Origin: Cloeon dipterum
Taxonomy: Eukaryota > Arthropoda > Insecta > Ephemeroptera > Baetidae
NCBI RefSeq assembly: GCF_949628265.1
Contig: NC_088790.1
Span: forward strand, 5,522,545-5,586,544
DNA: 64,000 nucleotides
Direction: 5' to 3'
Shown: one piece after another, positions 48,401-59,671 of the stretch
Layout of the letters: each line of letters starts with the position of its first letter
Numbering within the stretch: position 1 is the first letter of the stretch
The notes under the pieces: model-generated
What the model was told of the DNA's origin: nothing
The model's input: only the letters and a program-made list of their open reading frames with translations
Databases searched by the model: none
Made by a program: the position numbers and the translations under genes

Positions 48401-51400
48401 AAGAGCGGAGGGAATGTTATCGATTGGGGGCGGCGCCAGCTCCACGAGAGAGCGCCGGAGCTCAGGCTGGATGAGGGCAGGTGCGTGATGCCCAAGACGA
48501 ACAGGTGGCATGCAAAATAAATAGCTGACGAGAGCGAGCGCCTACCGCCAGATTAGTACGCCGCTTATCTCGCAGAAAGCTCTTTATCTTTTGATGAACT
48601 CAAAACAACATGGCCGCATGCCCACACGTGCGTTCGTCAATAATAAGTTTTTCACGTTCTAGTCTCAAGTTCCGCCATCAAAGATCAATGACGAGCATGG
48701 CTGTAATATTTAGACCATCGACTTTTTTTCTGCGCTTCCAATCGTTGCAGAGCCATCAAACGAGTTCTCATAATGTGATATATTTTTTAGGACTACACAG
48801 AGCGAGTGTGCTTTCAATTTTGGTGATTCGGCGAAGAAAAAAAATGGGGTAGAGAAAGGATTATTAATGGGGGTGGTGCCCTTAAACTTCCTCAGATATA
48901 TCTAGGGGAGGTCATAACGATGTGCATTTTTTTAAGAAGTCGAGATTGGGTAACTAATGCCTAACTTTCTCTGATGGAGGCCGTCGTATTAAAAATACCA
49001 AATCACTGGTTCTCTATTTATCCCATTTACAAAAACTGATGCTGACCAATTTACTCGTGTTGGCGTCCAATGATGTGCGGTATAGGTTTGAACAGTCAAC
49101 TCCGTCGCGTGTGAGGTGCAAAGAGCAGTTTTTCAGGGTGGGCAATGGGGGTATAAGCGATGACATCCTGAGACCCCTTTAATAAACTTTGGGAGGTCAA
49201 GAAGAGTCTAACGGTAGGTGGTTTTAAAAAATCTGAAGTTGAGATTTACTTGTGTTAGTCGGAGCCCCGGACACGAACGAATTTTAAACTTATTTAAAGC
49301 AAAATATCTAAAAAAAGAAAGCATTTCCAAATTTTTTAAACAAGTGGTTATAAAAAAAACGATCATCTAAAAATGGTTAGATATTTAATTTTATAAAAAA
49401 GTATACAATTGATATTTTTATGCCACCCATTGTTTTGTGCTCCATTTTCCAGACCGAATTTTAATTTTTAATACAACACACAGTGATAATAAATTCCATT
49501 TGTGACTCAAAAATGCCAGACACATCGATCGGTTTTCCATTTGAGTCTTTCTATCTGAATCCGAATATTCACCACTCAAGAGAGCGCCAATTTCCGATGG
49601 ATCGGCAATTCAATTCCGCCTGCACAGATAAGCCGTGTTTTTATATTCAACTGAGAAGCAATTTGCGATTGCAAATCACTATCTGGAAGCAGGCGCGAGA
49701 TGAGAAAGATACAAACTGAATATAATCATCCTCACTCAGCCAGCTCAGCGGAGCGGGAAATGACTTCAGAAACAATTATATATATTGGGAGTTGTAAGGA
49801 TGGGGAGAGAGAGACGGAGAGAGAAGTCTCCATCGCCGATAAAGACGGATCAAAGAGACAAGGGACAGTGTGCAAGGAAAGGAGACGCGTATGGAATTTT
49901 ACGGTTCTTATGAGGGTCAAAACTTATTGCGTAATTGTAAATATTTGAAAAGAAAATGAAATTTAAATATATGCAGAACCTCTAGTTGCAAAAAATCTTA
50001 CTGAACTATGGCGTGCTATCTAAATTAAAAAAGTAACGTATTTTTCCGTAAGAATTTTAATCTATTTTGTTTGTTTAATTTTAATACAATTTCGTATTTC
50101 AGTGCAGCTGTATGGTTATGGATTCACTATACATTTAAATTATTTTATTTTCAGATTAACATAATATAGCATTGACATTTTTTTGGTTATGTTATAATTT
50201 AAAACGACAGGAAAACATGTAAATTATATCAGCTGTTAACAATATGTTTTTTTGTTTGTTACAAACGTTTAGCCATTAAAAACTTACAATGAAGCTCATG
50301 AAAAACACATGTGAATGTCAAAAATGATCCACTGATCAAATATTTTATATTAATGAAAATAAATTTCATTCAAATGTTGCACAAACTGTAATTTTAAATT
50401 GATTTTGAATTTTTTTGTCATTTTCTTCAAGCATTAAATCAAATCATTTCTACCAAATCCACATCATCTAAGCCTACAAAAATTCATTGGGCTTGTTACC
50501 AAATTCTAAAACGCCGTATCCTAAAGGAGAAATTCACAATTACCGAAATTCCGCACTGTCCTTCGCGACATGGAAACTCTTTGGAGCCGGTCCAAGTCTC
50601 TCTTCTTTATTAAATCGGCTTCAATTGCCGCTGTTCCCGCGATTTAGACGTTTTCATTAACGTCCGACGGTGGTGCGGGGTAGCCAAGCAAGTTAAAAGG
50701 TCTCAAAATTACAGACGCTTGCCACTGGAAAACGGGAGCAATAAAATTTATATGTAATCGAGTGTCCCCGTCGAGCTGCTTTTTATTGCCCTCCTCGCAA
50801 TATAACTTTTCTCAAGTGCACAAGTTGCTCCTATTCTGTTTCCCATTTCCCGTCCGTGCTTGCCGACTACTTGAAATTGCAAGCAAAACTTTTATGAATT
50901 CTTCCTGCTTAAGAGATTTTTTATTAAAATTTCTGACAACACGCAGAAAAAAGTATGGGGAAATGAGAAAAATTTTAGTTTCTGTTTGATATCCTTGACT
51001 CTAGAGCAGCACACTTTTCAGGATGGAGGACATTCATAAATTACATTAAGACTTCAAGATGGAAACAACCAGTCCGTTGGCTCGCATCGTTAAGGCATTC
51101 TTCGCAGTGTAAAAGCAATGATAAATATTTGAGCATTTCTGAGATCTTTTACTGCCTACCCAACGTCAGAGAAGGCCAAAAGGTTTTTAATTGAGATACT
51201 CGAAATGCTCAAAAAGCTCGAACGGGCTGGGGACTTGCCACTACTTGCTGGTTTCCACACCTTTCCAGCGGCTATTTAGGGGAAAATGTCAATAAAAGAC
51301 CAAGACGAAATGATGGTCACATAGATAGGGCCCAAGCTTCTCTGCGGCTCCATGTTATCCGCTTGGCGGTGTTTTTTGCTAACGGTGAACTAATATTGAA

Positions 51401-54400
51401 AAACAGGTAGACTGCTAGAAAACAAACTCATTCTGCATCCGTTTCAGACAAAAATCAATAAAGTGTGCTTGTCAGGAGAGGATGCATGTGCATACATGCA
51501 CATTTGAACAAAAATGACGTTTCACTTGCACCGAGTCTGATATATGGAGACGGGGAGGCCGTGAAAAATTAATTTTGCATGCGAGTGCGGTGGTAGGGTA
51601 ATTTTGCGGCCACGCTATCTGGCAGCTTTTGCATAATCCGCAGCCTCTTCAAAAAGCATCCGTTGCCTTTGGGGAGCTGCTCTTGACACCCTGTGCAAAT
51701 TCTTAATGTGTATTGGCTTCTTTGAAGCTTTTGGCGGGATAATTTCGCAATCTGGAACATGTGCCAGTTTATCCAACACGCCACAAATTGGCAGCAAAAA
51801 CTCTCGCGTACGAAAATTTTAACATTTTCAGTTATGCTGAAAAATAGCTAACATTCTATAGGGGTGAGATTAAAGGATGATTGATCAGATTTTGAATTGT
51901 CCACACGCTCAATTAGTTGCATCATTAGCTTCCAACCTGCGAGAAAAACATTTTTTCCATGATATAGAGGGTGGAAACAGAGGGGTTAAAGAGGGTGGCA
52001 CCCTTAGACTACTATCCAGGTGAGATCATGACGAGCCGAATGGTGTGCAGATTATGCAAATCTAACGCTTGATATAGAAGCCAAGATTTGGTGAAAAATG
52101 ACATATTCTTGCTAAGTTTATGTTGATAAAAAAAACTTAAATTGATAACTTAATATCGGGTTCTAACCATCAAAAATACCAAAAAACTGAATATCGTATG
52201 ATTTGTCTTCACGTCCGATGATTTACTGAAATAGTTTCAGTGAGATAATACTCAACACCGTTGCAAAAGGATGTGCTAACAACATAAAAGTGCAAATATT
52301 GCAGTTTTTAAGGTGAAAAAAGGGTCTAAAGCGGTGACACCATTAAACTGATTTGGCTATCTAAGGGAGGTCAAGACTAGTCTAATGGTGTGCGGATTTT
52401 GAAAATCCAACTATTAGAAGCTGAAATATAGACTGCAAGAGAAATTCCGTAAAAATAGCCCAAAAATGAGATTTAAATTTGCATTGAATTTCCCAAAGAA
52501 AAGCCTTGAAAGAAAAACATTTCCATCTTTTTATGCACGTTGTGTAATAGTTTTTTACACAATTCGTTCCCGTTTTCGGGAGCATCCAAGCCATTTTTCC
52601 ATCGCATTGCCCGGGCTACTTTGACAGCGGACCTTTTTCTTTTATCTGAACGGCTCATCTCTGCGTGTGCGTGGCAGCCGCAATGACGTTTTCCGCCAAA
52701 TTCGACAGCAAACCCGTATCCATTTCACTTACGACCGGCACAACGACACAAAACCCTCGGATATCGAGTTTTTTTGTCTGCGAGTGGAACATAATGCACC
52801 CTCCGCTCACTCAGTGTCCTTTTGCTTTATAAAGAGGCAGCAGTCGATATATGGAGGCCGAAAATGGAAAGACTGAAAGGGAAAAATAATGTAAATCACG
52901 CAGACCTTGTTCCGCCTAATTTTCATATCCGCGTGTGTGCGTGAATATGATGGATTTAGATCTTAATTTATGGCCCGTATTTTGTGAATCAAGGCTTTTT
53001 CTGTGAATTCATAATTATTGTGAAAATCTAGGAACAATATTTTTGGTGCTTTTATTGAGAGGACTAATAATGTAAAAAAGTGGTTAAATCCGTTTTAAAA
53101 GTCCTGTTGATGAAAGCAGGGTTTGCTATCACACAGCAGCTGCCGTTCGTTTTTCCACGGCTGTCTTTTTTGCAGGAAAGAAAGAACAAGAAAATGTCTA
53201 GTTCTTTCCAGACGAAAGATATTTAATGGAATTTCTCTTATATCAATGACAAATGTAAGTAAAATGCAGATCGAATATCAGAGAGGCACAAATATATTTT
53301 TTAAATATACTTGAAGCTTTTTTCAATTTGCAACATTAAAAAAGTTTGAACTTGTAAGCTTTGGAAAAAACAATTTAAATCTGAGAGCGCCATCTTTGAA
53401 TGTTTAATCGATTTAAAAAATATGAGTCTTTACGAAATAAAATAAAAACATGAGTTTTTCATACTCTGGAGCCTTCTGGAGCGTTCTTGGGGAGTTTTAA
53501 CTTTTATTACACATTTGGGTTTCTAAAAAAAAAAAAAAAATGACAACAATACCAGTTCTATGCAAGCTACTGTTTACTCTGTGAAAAATTCACGTTGTCA
53601 TCGTTTTTAGTTTTCGAGATTAGCAGTAAAACGTTTTATTGGTGACTGCGCTCCAGCTTCGGAGTGGTCGTACTGGTCGTTTCCCCGCTAATCTAGTAAA
53701 CTAAAAACAATGCCACTGTGCATTTTTCACAGAACTTTTACCTCATACAAGTAAGCTTGGTATATAGCAAACACCTTCCATATAAATTTTCTTCAATTAA
53801 ATTTAAAATTTTTTATTAATAAGGTTCATAAGGAATGAAACCACCCAAAGCAGTGCTAAATCTCCGGAATAAATTCTCCAGAAGAGTTCAGAATGAAGAA
53901 ATTTATATTTTATCAAATAATATAATCAATCCAACAGATATTGAGAGCTTGTGTAATGGGTAAAGCACAATTTCTATGTTTCTGCTGGCAGGAGGGAAAG
54001 TTTTGTCTGCACGATTCCATTCCACTCTCGCCCCCGCCCGCGCAGCCGACAAACCGGAAGCAACCGACCCGATTCAAGCCAGCGTGTATAACAATCGTGC
54101 AGCAAAGCTTTCACCACACGCACACAGTGGGGCTGCTAGAGCGCATTCACGTCGAAAATGAGGCAGATGCGCGCATTATTTGCCAACTCACCTCCGACGC
54201 CCATCACAATGGGTCCGGCGTAGGAGAAATTGTTCAAGTGGAAGCCTCTGCTCTCGTTCTTCACTTTGATTGTGGTGTTGCCTCTGATCTCTTGATTCAC
54301 AGATAGCGTATCTGCATAATAGCCTGCCAACAGAGAAAGAGGAAAAAATATGCGGTTATGTAATATCACGGAAAATCAGTTTTCAAAATATTTTGACTTC

Positions 54401-57400
54401 CCGAAATGATAATTTGCAGAAATAGAGCAAAAAGGCTTTTTACTCCAATTTTCGCAGACGGGGAGAATCTGAAAAAGGGGTTTCTTTTAATCTGTCATCC
54501 TTTGACGCTTATTCAAGAGATTGTACTACAAAATAATTGATGACGTTAAAAGGATTTTTTGGTTGAGGATAAATAATTACTACATAGAAAATGTAAAAGT
54601 TTATTGAAAATTTTTTATCTCCGACCGCTGTGATGTTTGATCAAATGATAACCAATGAGTTTTTGATCATTTTGATGAACTTTGAAAAGCGGTTATTTCT
54701 TCAAAACCAATAAATCAATAATTTTATTTGGATTTATCTGAAAATTTAAATTAAAACGCCAAATCTCATGATTTTCCCGCGCTTTGCAACATGCCAAGTC
54801 TCCATTTTTTAATTTGAAGGGAACCGCACTCTATTTCGAAATTTCCAAGAGTTATACCCTCTTCCAGTGGGCGCTGTTCCCAGAGAATCTAGTGGACATA
54901 AATATTTTCCGCAAAAAATTAAAATTTCCAAAAATTCAGTCATTGTTCCATCGGTTAACTCGGAAAAGATCTATAAATAAAATTATTGTTTTGAAAGGAA
55001 AAGAATAGCGCGGCTACTTAATTAATGGAAAGAATTCAAATTCGATTTAATAAAATTAATTTTGAGCTGGGAACTGATTAAAATCATCCAAGCAAAAACC
55101 TATTTTTGTTTAACTTACCCCTTCATTTCCATTCTTATAAACCATTTCTCCTTGTTCCTTTTTGCGCTCCCAAAATTTTATATTAAATTTTTACAATTTT
55201 ACAATCTTGCTTAGATTATATTGCATAAAAATTATTAGGATTTGCAAAAATTTGGAGATTAGGAGTGCGCGTATTTGAGGCTTTCTGGGGGGTAAACCAA
55301 GTGAGTGTGTGTGATAACAAAGTAAATATACGTCTCGGCAGTGTATACGCGTGAAGCGCTCTTTTTTCGATCTTTTGTTGTTGCTAAACCAAGAAGAGCC
55401 CTCGTCGCTCATGCCGAAAGCTCAAGAGACGCAAGCTGGCTGCGGGAACAAAAAAATACGCGTTCGCTTTGAGAGGTTTGGTTCGGCGGGTTGCATACGC
55501 TCGATTCCGCGGCTTCTTTTCGTTCGCTCGTCGCGCGAAACACCCCACGCGCGCTACTTTCTCATTAAAATAATTACGCTCCAGCGTCGCAACAACGACG
55601 CTTACCGCCGCGAGCAAAATTGCAGTAATTATTTTTAATTATTTCGCTCATGGCGTAAGCGTCTGCGGATGCAAATAGAACGGCACGAAATTTATCGACA
55701 CAGTATACTTTTGTTTTCCAGGTGAGAATCGCGGCCTCACAATTATAAAGAGACGCGGGCTTTCAACAAGCTTTCGACAAAGAACGAAGCAAATTGACTT
55801 TCTTACCGAAGAATAGGTGGCGACCTTTGCGGCCGCGTTCTTACTTCTCCTTCCGCCGCTCTTGTAATGAACTCGTAACGAACTGTCTGAATAAGTTTTT
55901 TATTAGCTTACTTTCCGCTCCCGTTTCCTCACCACCGCCGACGGAGATGCGCGGCGCGAGAGAAGAGAAAAAATATCTCGCTCCCAGCCGTCTCCCATTG
56001 GATTGCATGTGGCTTTGTTGGCTACACTTCTTATTGTTACGTCTGTGAATTATTTTTTTTCTAGACTCCAGTTCAAAACAGCTATTTGTCTGGATCAGAT
56101 TGAGCTTTACTTATAAATTGGGGTTGTTTCCTCGAGAGATTTGATATCGTCTGCGAGTTTTCAACTTATTGTTGTTGTTTTTATGGCGCTATAGAATGAC
56201 TAAGTGTGACGGACAATATATGAGGCAATTTTTCTGGAATATCAGGATGAAACCTGGGAAATTGGTGAAGCCTATAAAAAATTGAGAATACATCAAGTTC
56301 TAATGAAGCCAGAACATACAACTTTACGGTGAACAACATTTACAAATACATTTTTGAAATATCAGTAATTTTAGAGTTCGATATAAAATTAAATCAAATG
56401 AGTAGCCACTTTAACGATGCCTGACGAGCTCTGTATTAGTAAAATCTGCAAGATCTGCGCACACCGTTGGAACGACCAAGTCAAGAGCTTTCAGAATATG
56501 TGTGATTTAACCCTTTGGCAGCCATCAGGGCGCTCAGGAACGCGATGTAGGGTTCATCAGAGTGTATAATAAAGTTTCTGTGGAATATGGGCACCTCAAT
56601 GCACGTTTTTCGTGGAAACAGTTTTGCGCGCGAGATTTTCTCTGGCGGCGGTAAATCATCATCAGTGCCAACAAGATTGTCTCATAAATGAGTTTCGCTG
56701 AACTTTTCGTCGGATTGTGAAAAAGCGCCCGCCTTTCTGCACTCTCCAGAGCTCTCCGCAGCGTCTTGGGACCCATTACAACTTAGACGCCCAGCAAAGC
56801 CGGGTTGCGAAACTTTAAGTGGCTAATAAGAGCCTGCCTATGGTGCGATGCGGCCAATTATGATGCCATGAGTTAGGTCGATTTGGGGCCAAAACTGCGG
56901 CCCGTAATTTTACAGCTCCTTTCCAGTTCAAGCTATTTGCTGTGCTACTTTGCACTTAATTCAAATAAATAATGCATTAATTTTAATATAAGGCATGGGG
57001 TGGTAATTTAGAGTGAGTTTTGGATAATGTAAAATATTTGGAGGCAAACATTTTTGATAAGAATTGTAGCAGAAGGGTTGAAGCCGCCCTATACCCTTCA
57101 GCTGGTTAGGGTAGGTAAGGATGAGTCTAACGGTGTGTAGATTTTGCAATTCTGATTGTTAGAACCTGAGATTTGGAGTTTACAATATTTTCAAAATGCG
57201 AAAAAGTCGAAAAAATCTTGTTTTTTTAGTTTTGAGGTAAAAACAAAATAAAATACCACTCCGAACTTTTCTCAAATGCTCACAAATGTCGTGGCACAAC
57301 TCTTGAGCAAATCCAAAATTCTGAACTTCTTTTCCAAAATTTTATTTACAATCAAAAATTTCCAGTAATGACCTTTTAACTTGACCTGGGACAACAAATT

Positions 57401-58374
57401 TGGTAATATATTCATTTGGCTCGTCAGTCAGAAGGAAAGCACGCATTATTTTTTTAAATCGCACTACGGGGAAAGGAAATAATGAGGTCTCAAAATTTTC
57501 CAAAATGAATTATTGTGTCAGCCATCAAATTTTGGAATTTGACCGGATGGCTCCTGAGCGTCTACTACAATTTGAGATATGGATGTCTCGAGCTGACGGA
57601 TTTGAACGTGAAGCTGAAGATACCCATTTGAAAATCGTATAGTCACGATGAAATTTGAATGTATTCTTGTTAAGTATGAATGTTGTATTAATTTGAACTT
57701 TGAACTAATCCAACTATTACAATTATCATTCCTTGACACGTCATTTTAAATTATATTTGAATTATTTAAAATTCAATCAATTCCATTTTGAATTTCTGAT
57801 TCAAGCCCAAGAAGCAATATAAAGATCCAAATAACTCCGACCCCAGAGAAAGAACTAATATTATTACTGTATGTTCACATGCATATTCAATTGTTTATTC
57901 ATGCCAATTATGTCCTCCAACTCGTGACATTTTATCAAAACAAAATATCGTATGTATTGATTTATCCCCAATATTTAAAGTTTAAAACATCAAATGCAAG
58001 AAGTTCCCAATTCAGAAAAGTTGCTAATCATTAAAATTGTAGCCAAGTTTGCAAACAATTTCCTGATTAAAAGATGAAATAAAATCAGTGTCGCGGACAC
58101 TGTTCCAAAAATAAAAAGGTAAAAACAATTGTAGTGAAGACTGACCGAGGATGGCCATCGAGGCGCCGAGCACCATGAGCAGGATGCCGAGCGAGAGCGC
58201 CTTGCACGCGTTCCACAAGCACTTGGACGTCACCTTTCCCTTGACCACCTGCACGTTCCAGTCGCCGCGGAACTCGTGCGGCCGCTGCTGCTGCTGCTGC
58301 TGCTGTTGCTGTTGCTGCTGCTGCTGCGGGCGGCCGCGGCCTTTTTTGACCGCGACGGCCGCTGCCTGGTGCAT
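33421..58374 (-). CDS. TMEM200-like two-pass transmembrane protein
   Basis: Seven exons in phase give 549 aa. Minus-strand exons: 58146-58374, 54192-54323, 38966-39292, 36720-37126, 34433-34613, 34045-34247, 33421-33591. The N-terminus is basic with a 14-Gln run at 17-30, then WNVQVVKGKVTSK just before TM1 (about 54-77, LSLGILLMVLGASMAILG), matching the conserved W-x-V-V-x-G-K and GxAMAxLGY of human TMEM200 proteins. A loop of about 35 residues carries three N-glycosylation sequons (NTT, NES, NFS). TM2 (about 109-131) contains YAGPIVMGVGGFIVVAACVM, matching the LGPFTMGIGIFIFICANAI-type segment. The remaining 420 residues are a long Ser/Pro/Arg-rich cytoplasmic tail without a recognised domain. 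The family has no established biochemical function. Intron 2 is about 14.9 kb and intron 1 about 3.8 kb. Homology is clear for exons 1-3; exons 4-7 rest on open frame, phase and good splice borders. Confidence 0.82.
35880..36310 (-). repeat. Dispersed repeat family B, two adjacent inverted-orientation copies
   Basis: Read on the minus strand, about 35,880-36,010 and 36,170-36,310 carry the family B features: a GGGTTGGCACTCTT/GGGGTTAACACC start, CAGCTATCTAGGGG, GAGACTAGTCTA..GTGTGCGG and GATTTGGTGAAAAATG. They match the plus-strand copies at 48.9-57.2 kb. Borders are approximate. They lie in intron 4 of the TMEM200-like gene. Confidence 0.6.
43585..43909. repeat. Foldback element, family C copy 1
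   Basis: An imperfect inverted repeat. The left arm has GATTCAATCCTGCTG, then ATTTCTTTTGATGTGCTGAAAA and CAGCCAA. The right arm repeats these inverted as TTGGCTG, TTTTCAGCACATCAAAAGAAAT and CAGCAGGATTGAATC. The right end reads AAACACTAAGGGG. It shares arms and ends with the element at 60,424-60,778. Outer borders are approximate. Confidence 0.75.
44206..44426 (+). repeat. Dispersed repeat family A, copy 1 (partial)
   Basis: About 220 bp nearly identical to 47338-47570, including GCACGAATGCTGAAACCCGG and CGCGAACGGATAACATGGGC. Homology stops after AACCAGCAAGTA. Confidence 0.85.
47338..47920 (+). repeat. Dispersed repeat family A, copy 2 (longest)
   Basis: About 580 bp. Its first 230 bp match 44206-44426, its first 420 bp match the inverted, diverged copy at 51067-51380, and its last 150 bp match 54766-54905. 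This shows one family of at least 0.6 kb present here as differently truncated copies. No open frame long enough for a transposase or reverse transcriptase is seen. Confidence 0.8.
48870..49260 (+). repeat. Dispersed repeat family B, two tandemly placed copies
   Basis: About 48,870-48,975 (GGGGGTGGTGCCCTTAAACT, ATATCTAGGGGAGGTCATAA) and 49,100-49,260 (GGGAGGTCAAGAAGAGTCTA, ATCTGAAGTTGAGATTTACT) match the other family B copies. Confidence 0.65.
51067..51380 (-). repeat. Dispersed repeat family A, copy 3 (inverted, diverged)
   Basis: GTTGGCTCGCATCGTTAAGG, GAACGGGCTGG, ACTTGCTGGTTTCCACACCT and CATGTTATCCGCTTGGCGGT follow, in order, the reverse complement of 47,750 down to 47,400. Confidence 0.75.
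51950..52450 (+). repeat. Dispersed repeat family B, two copies
   Basis: About 51,950-52,110 (GGGTGGCACCCTTAGACTAC, GGTGTGCAGATTATGCAAAT, AAGATTTGGTGAAAAATGAC) and 52,290-52,450 (GCGGTGACACCATTAAACTG, TGGCTATCTAAGGGAGGTCA, GTCTAATGGTGTGCGGATTT). Confidence 0.7.
54766..54905 (+). repeat. Dispersed repeat family A, copy 4 (3' part)
   Basis: ATGATTTTCCCGCGCTTTG, then GGGAACCGCACTC, GAGTTATACCCTC and CAGAGAATCTAG follow in order the sequence of 47,770-47,912 at moderate divergence. It lies in intron 1 of the TMEM200-like gene. Confidence 0.7.
57030..57180 (+). repeat. Dispersed repeat family B copy
   Basis: CCTATACCCTTCAGCTGGTT, GATGAGTCTAACGGTGTGTA and TTAGAACCTGAGATTTGG match the family consensus. 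It lies in intron 1 of the TMEM200-like gene. Confidence 0.65.
58285..58326 (-). repeat. CAG/CAA tract coding 14 glutamines
   Basis: Fourteen consecutive Gln codons (twelve CAG and two CAA on the minus strand) in exon 1 of the TMEM200-like gene. The two CAA interruptions are within the tract. Confidence 0.95.
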
Positions 58375-58479
58375 CGCTGTACTTCAGTCAGCCGGGGCGG
58401 CCAGCGGGGGCAGGGGGCCGTCCTGCCTCCGTCTGCGCTCTGCCAAGACTAGACCGCCTCCTAGTGATGGGAATTTTCC

Positions 58480-58525
58480 TATCGATAGTTTGAACTATCG
58501 ATATTTTTCGGTGAAAATATCGATA
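58480..58525. promoter_or_regulatory. Three TATCGATA (DRE-type) boxes
   Basis: Perfect palindromic TATCGATA at 58480-58487, 58496-58503 and 58518-58525, within the left end of the inverted-repeat element and 105-150 bp upstream of the TMEM200-like start codon. TATCGATA is the core DREF/BEAF-type promoter element known in Drosophila; function here is unproven. Two more lie at 59571-59578 and 59594-59601 in the right end. Confidence 0.5.
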
Positions 58526-58617
58526 GTTCGATAGGTATTTTTTCTCAATCACCTATCGATTTTAGATATTTTTGGTCAAAACCTATCGGAAAAAATATCT
58601 CATGATTTTTGAGCCGC

Positions 58618-58855
58618 CACACCCATTTTAACAGCTGAAACCAGCGCGCCCATTTTATCAGCTGGAACCGCCGCGCCCATTTTAACAGGTGGAACTGGCC
58701 CGCCCATTTTATCAGCTGGAACTGGCCCGCCCATTTTATCAGCTGGAACTGGCCCGCCCATTTTAACAGCTGGAACTGGCCCGCCCATATTACCAGCTGC
58801 TACCGGTGCGCCCATTTCAACAGCTGGAACCGGTGCGCCCATTTTAACAGCTGTC
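58618..58855. repeat. 27-bp tandem array, left (about nine units)
   Basis: Units of the type GCGCCCATTTTAACAGCTGG plus seven bases, repeated about nine times with drift. The spacing of CCCATTTT is 27 bp. On the minus strand each unit reads as nine amino acids of the form MGxPVPAxK in one uninterrupted frame, continuous with an upstream hydrophobic segment. Confidence 0.9.
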
Positions 58856-59313
58856 GTTCGCTCACTTGTCACTCCCACATTGCACATACTTAAAACAAAC
58901 ACAACAGTAACAAAATAAATAATAACAAAACAAGCAATAATAAACTCAATCACAACACAGAGACAGCCGAGACAGGTGGTTGACACTAATGCGGTAAACA
59001 AGTCAAACCAACTCTGGAAAGGCGGCTAATTGCATGCACTTAAAATCCTGATCAATTATACATACTATAGATTAATATTGTTATATGAGTTTCCTGTTGA
59101 ACAATTTATCTCTATAATTACAAATTGAAAGTAATTTATCAATTAAAAGTCATCATTAATAAGACAAAAGAAATGGCATGACGTCATAGTTGTTTTGTTT
59201 ATTTTCTAAATAAGGGTAGAGGGAGCAATCGTGAGTGCTCGAGTGCTGCCACCTTTAATACATAAATGAAATAAACAGTTTTCCACAATTTTAGGCGCGA
59301 ACTTTAAATTTAC

Positions 59314-59492
59314 TGCAACCGGCACGCCCATTTTACCAGCTGCAACCGGCACGCCCATTTTACCAGCTGCAACCGGCACGCCCATTTTACCAGCTGCAAC
59401 CGGCACGCCCATTTTACCAGCTGCAACCGGCACACCCATTTTAACAGCTGCAACCGGCGCGCCTATTTTAACAGCTGCAACCGGTGCGCCCA
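59314..59492. repeat. 27-bp tandem array, right (six full units and a partial)
   Basis: Units begin TGCAACCGGCACGCCCATTT at 59314, 59341, 59368, 59395, 59422, 59449 and 59476. The first four are almost identical. The unit is related to the left array and has the same orientation. The minus-strand reading is MGVPVAAGK repeated. Confidence 0.9.
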
Positions 59493-59671
59493 AATTTAAC
59501 CGGTTTTTTTACTTCCGGGATTAAAAACACGCATTTTTAAAGGTTTTTTAAAAACTATCGATTAATTGACTATCGATAGTTTTTCGGTTAACCTATCGAT
59601 ATTTTTTCGGTAGTGAAAAAAAACTACCTATCGGTTCTCGATAGGTACTTTCTCAAAGATTCCCATCACTA

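Larger units (their letters stand above)
39293..54191. other. 14.9-kb intron of the TMEM200-like gene
   Basis: No nested gene is recognised. It holds repeat families A, B and C (listed separately), a run of 18 T at 45387-45404 and a run of 15 A at 53525-53539. Open frames are short, often antisense pairs over GC-rich islands, and lack splice context. Confidence 0.6.
58462..59671. mobile_element. 1.2-kb inverted-terminal-repeat element with internal 27-bp arrays (non-autonomous)
   Basis: The ends TAGTGATGGGAAT (58462) and ATTCCCATCACTA (to 59671) are inverted copies, and the homology continues inward through clustered TATCGAT-containing sequence. The TAGTGATGGG end resembles hAT-type termini. 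The flanks read CCGCCTCC on the left and, after one extra C, GCGCCTCC on the right, a possible 8-bp target duplication with one mismatch. Inside are two direct-orientation arrays of related 27-bp units (58618-58855 and 59314-59492) around a 460-bp AT-rich core. There is no transposase frame. It sits 88 bp upstream of the TMEM200-like start codon. Assignment to hAT is inference. Confidence 0.75.
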
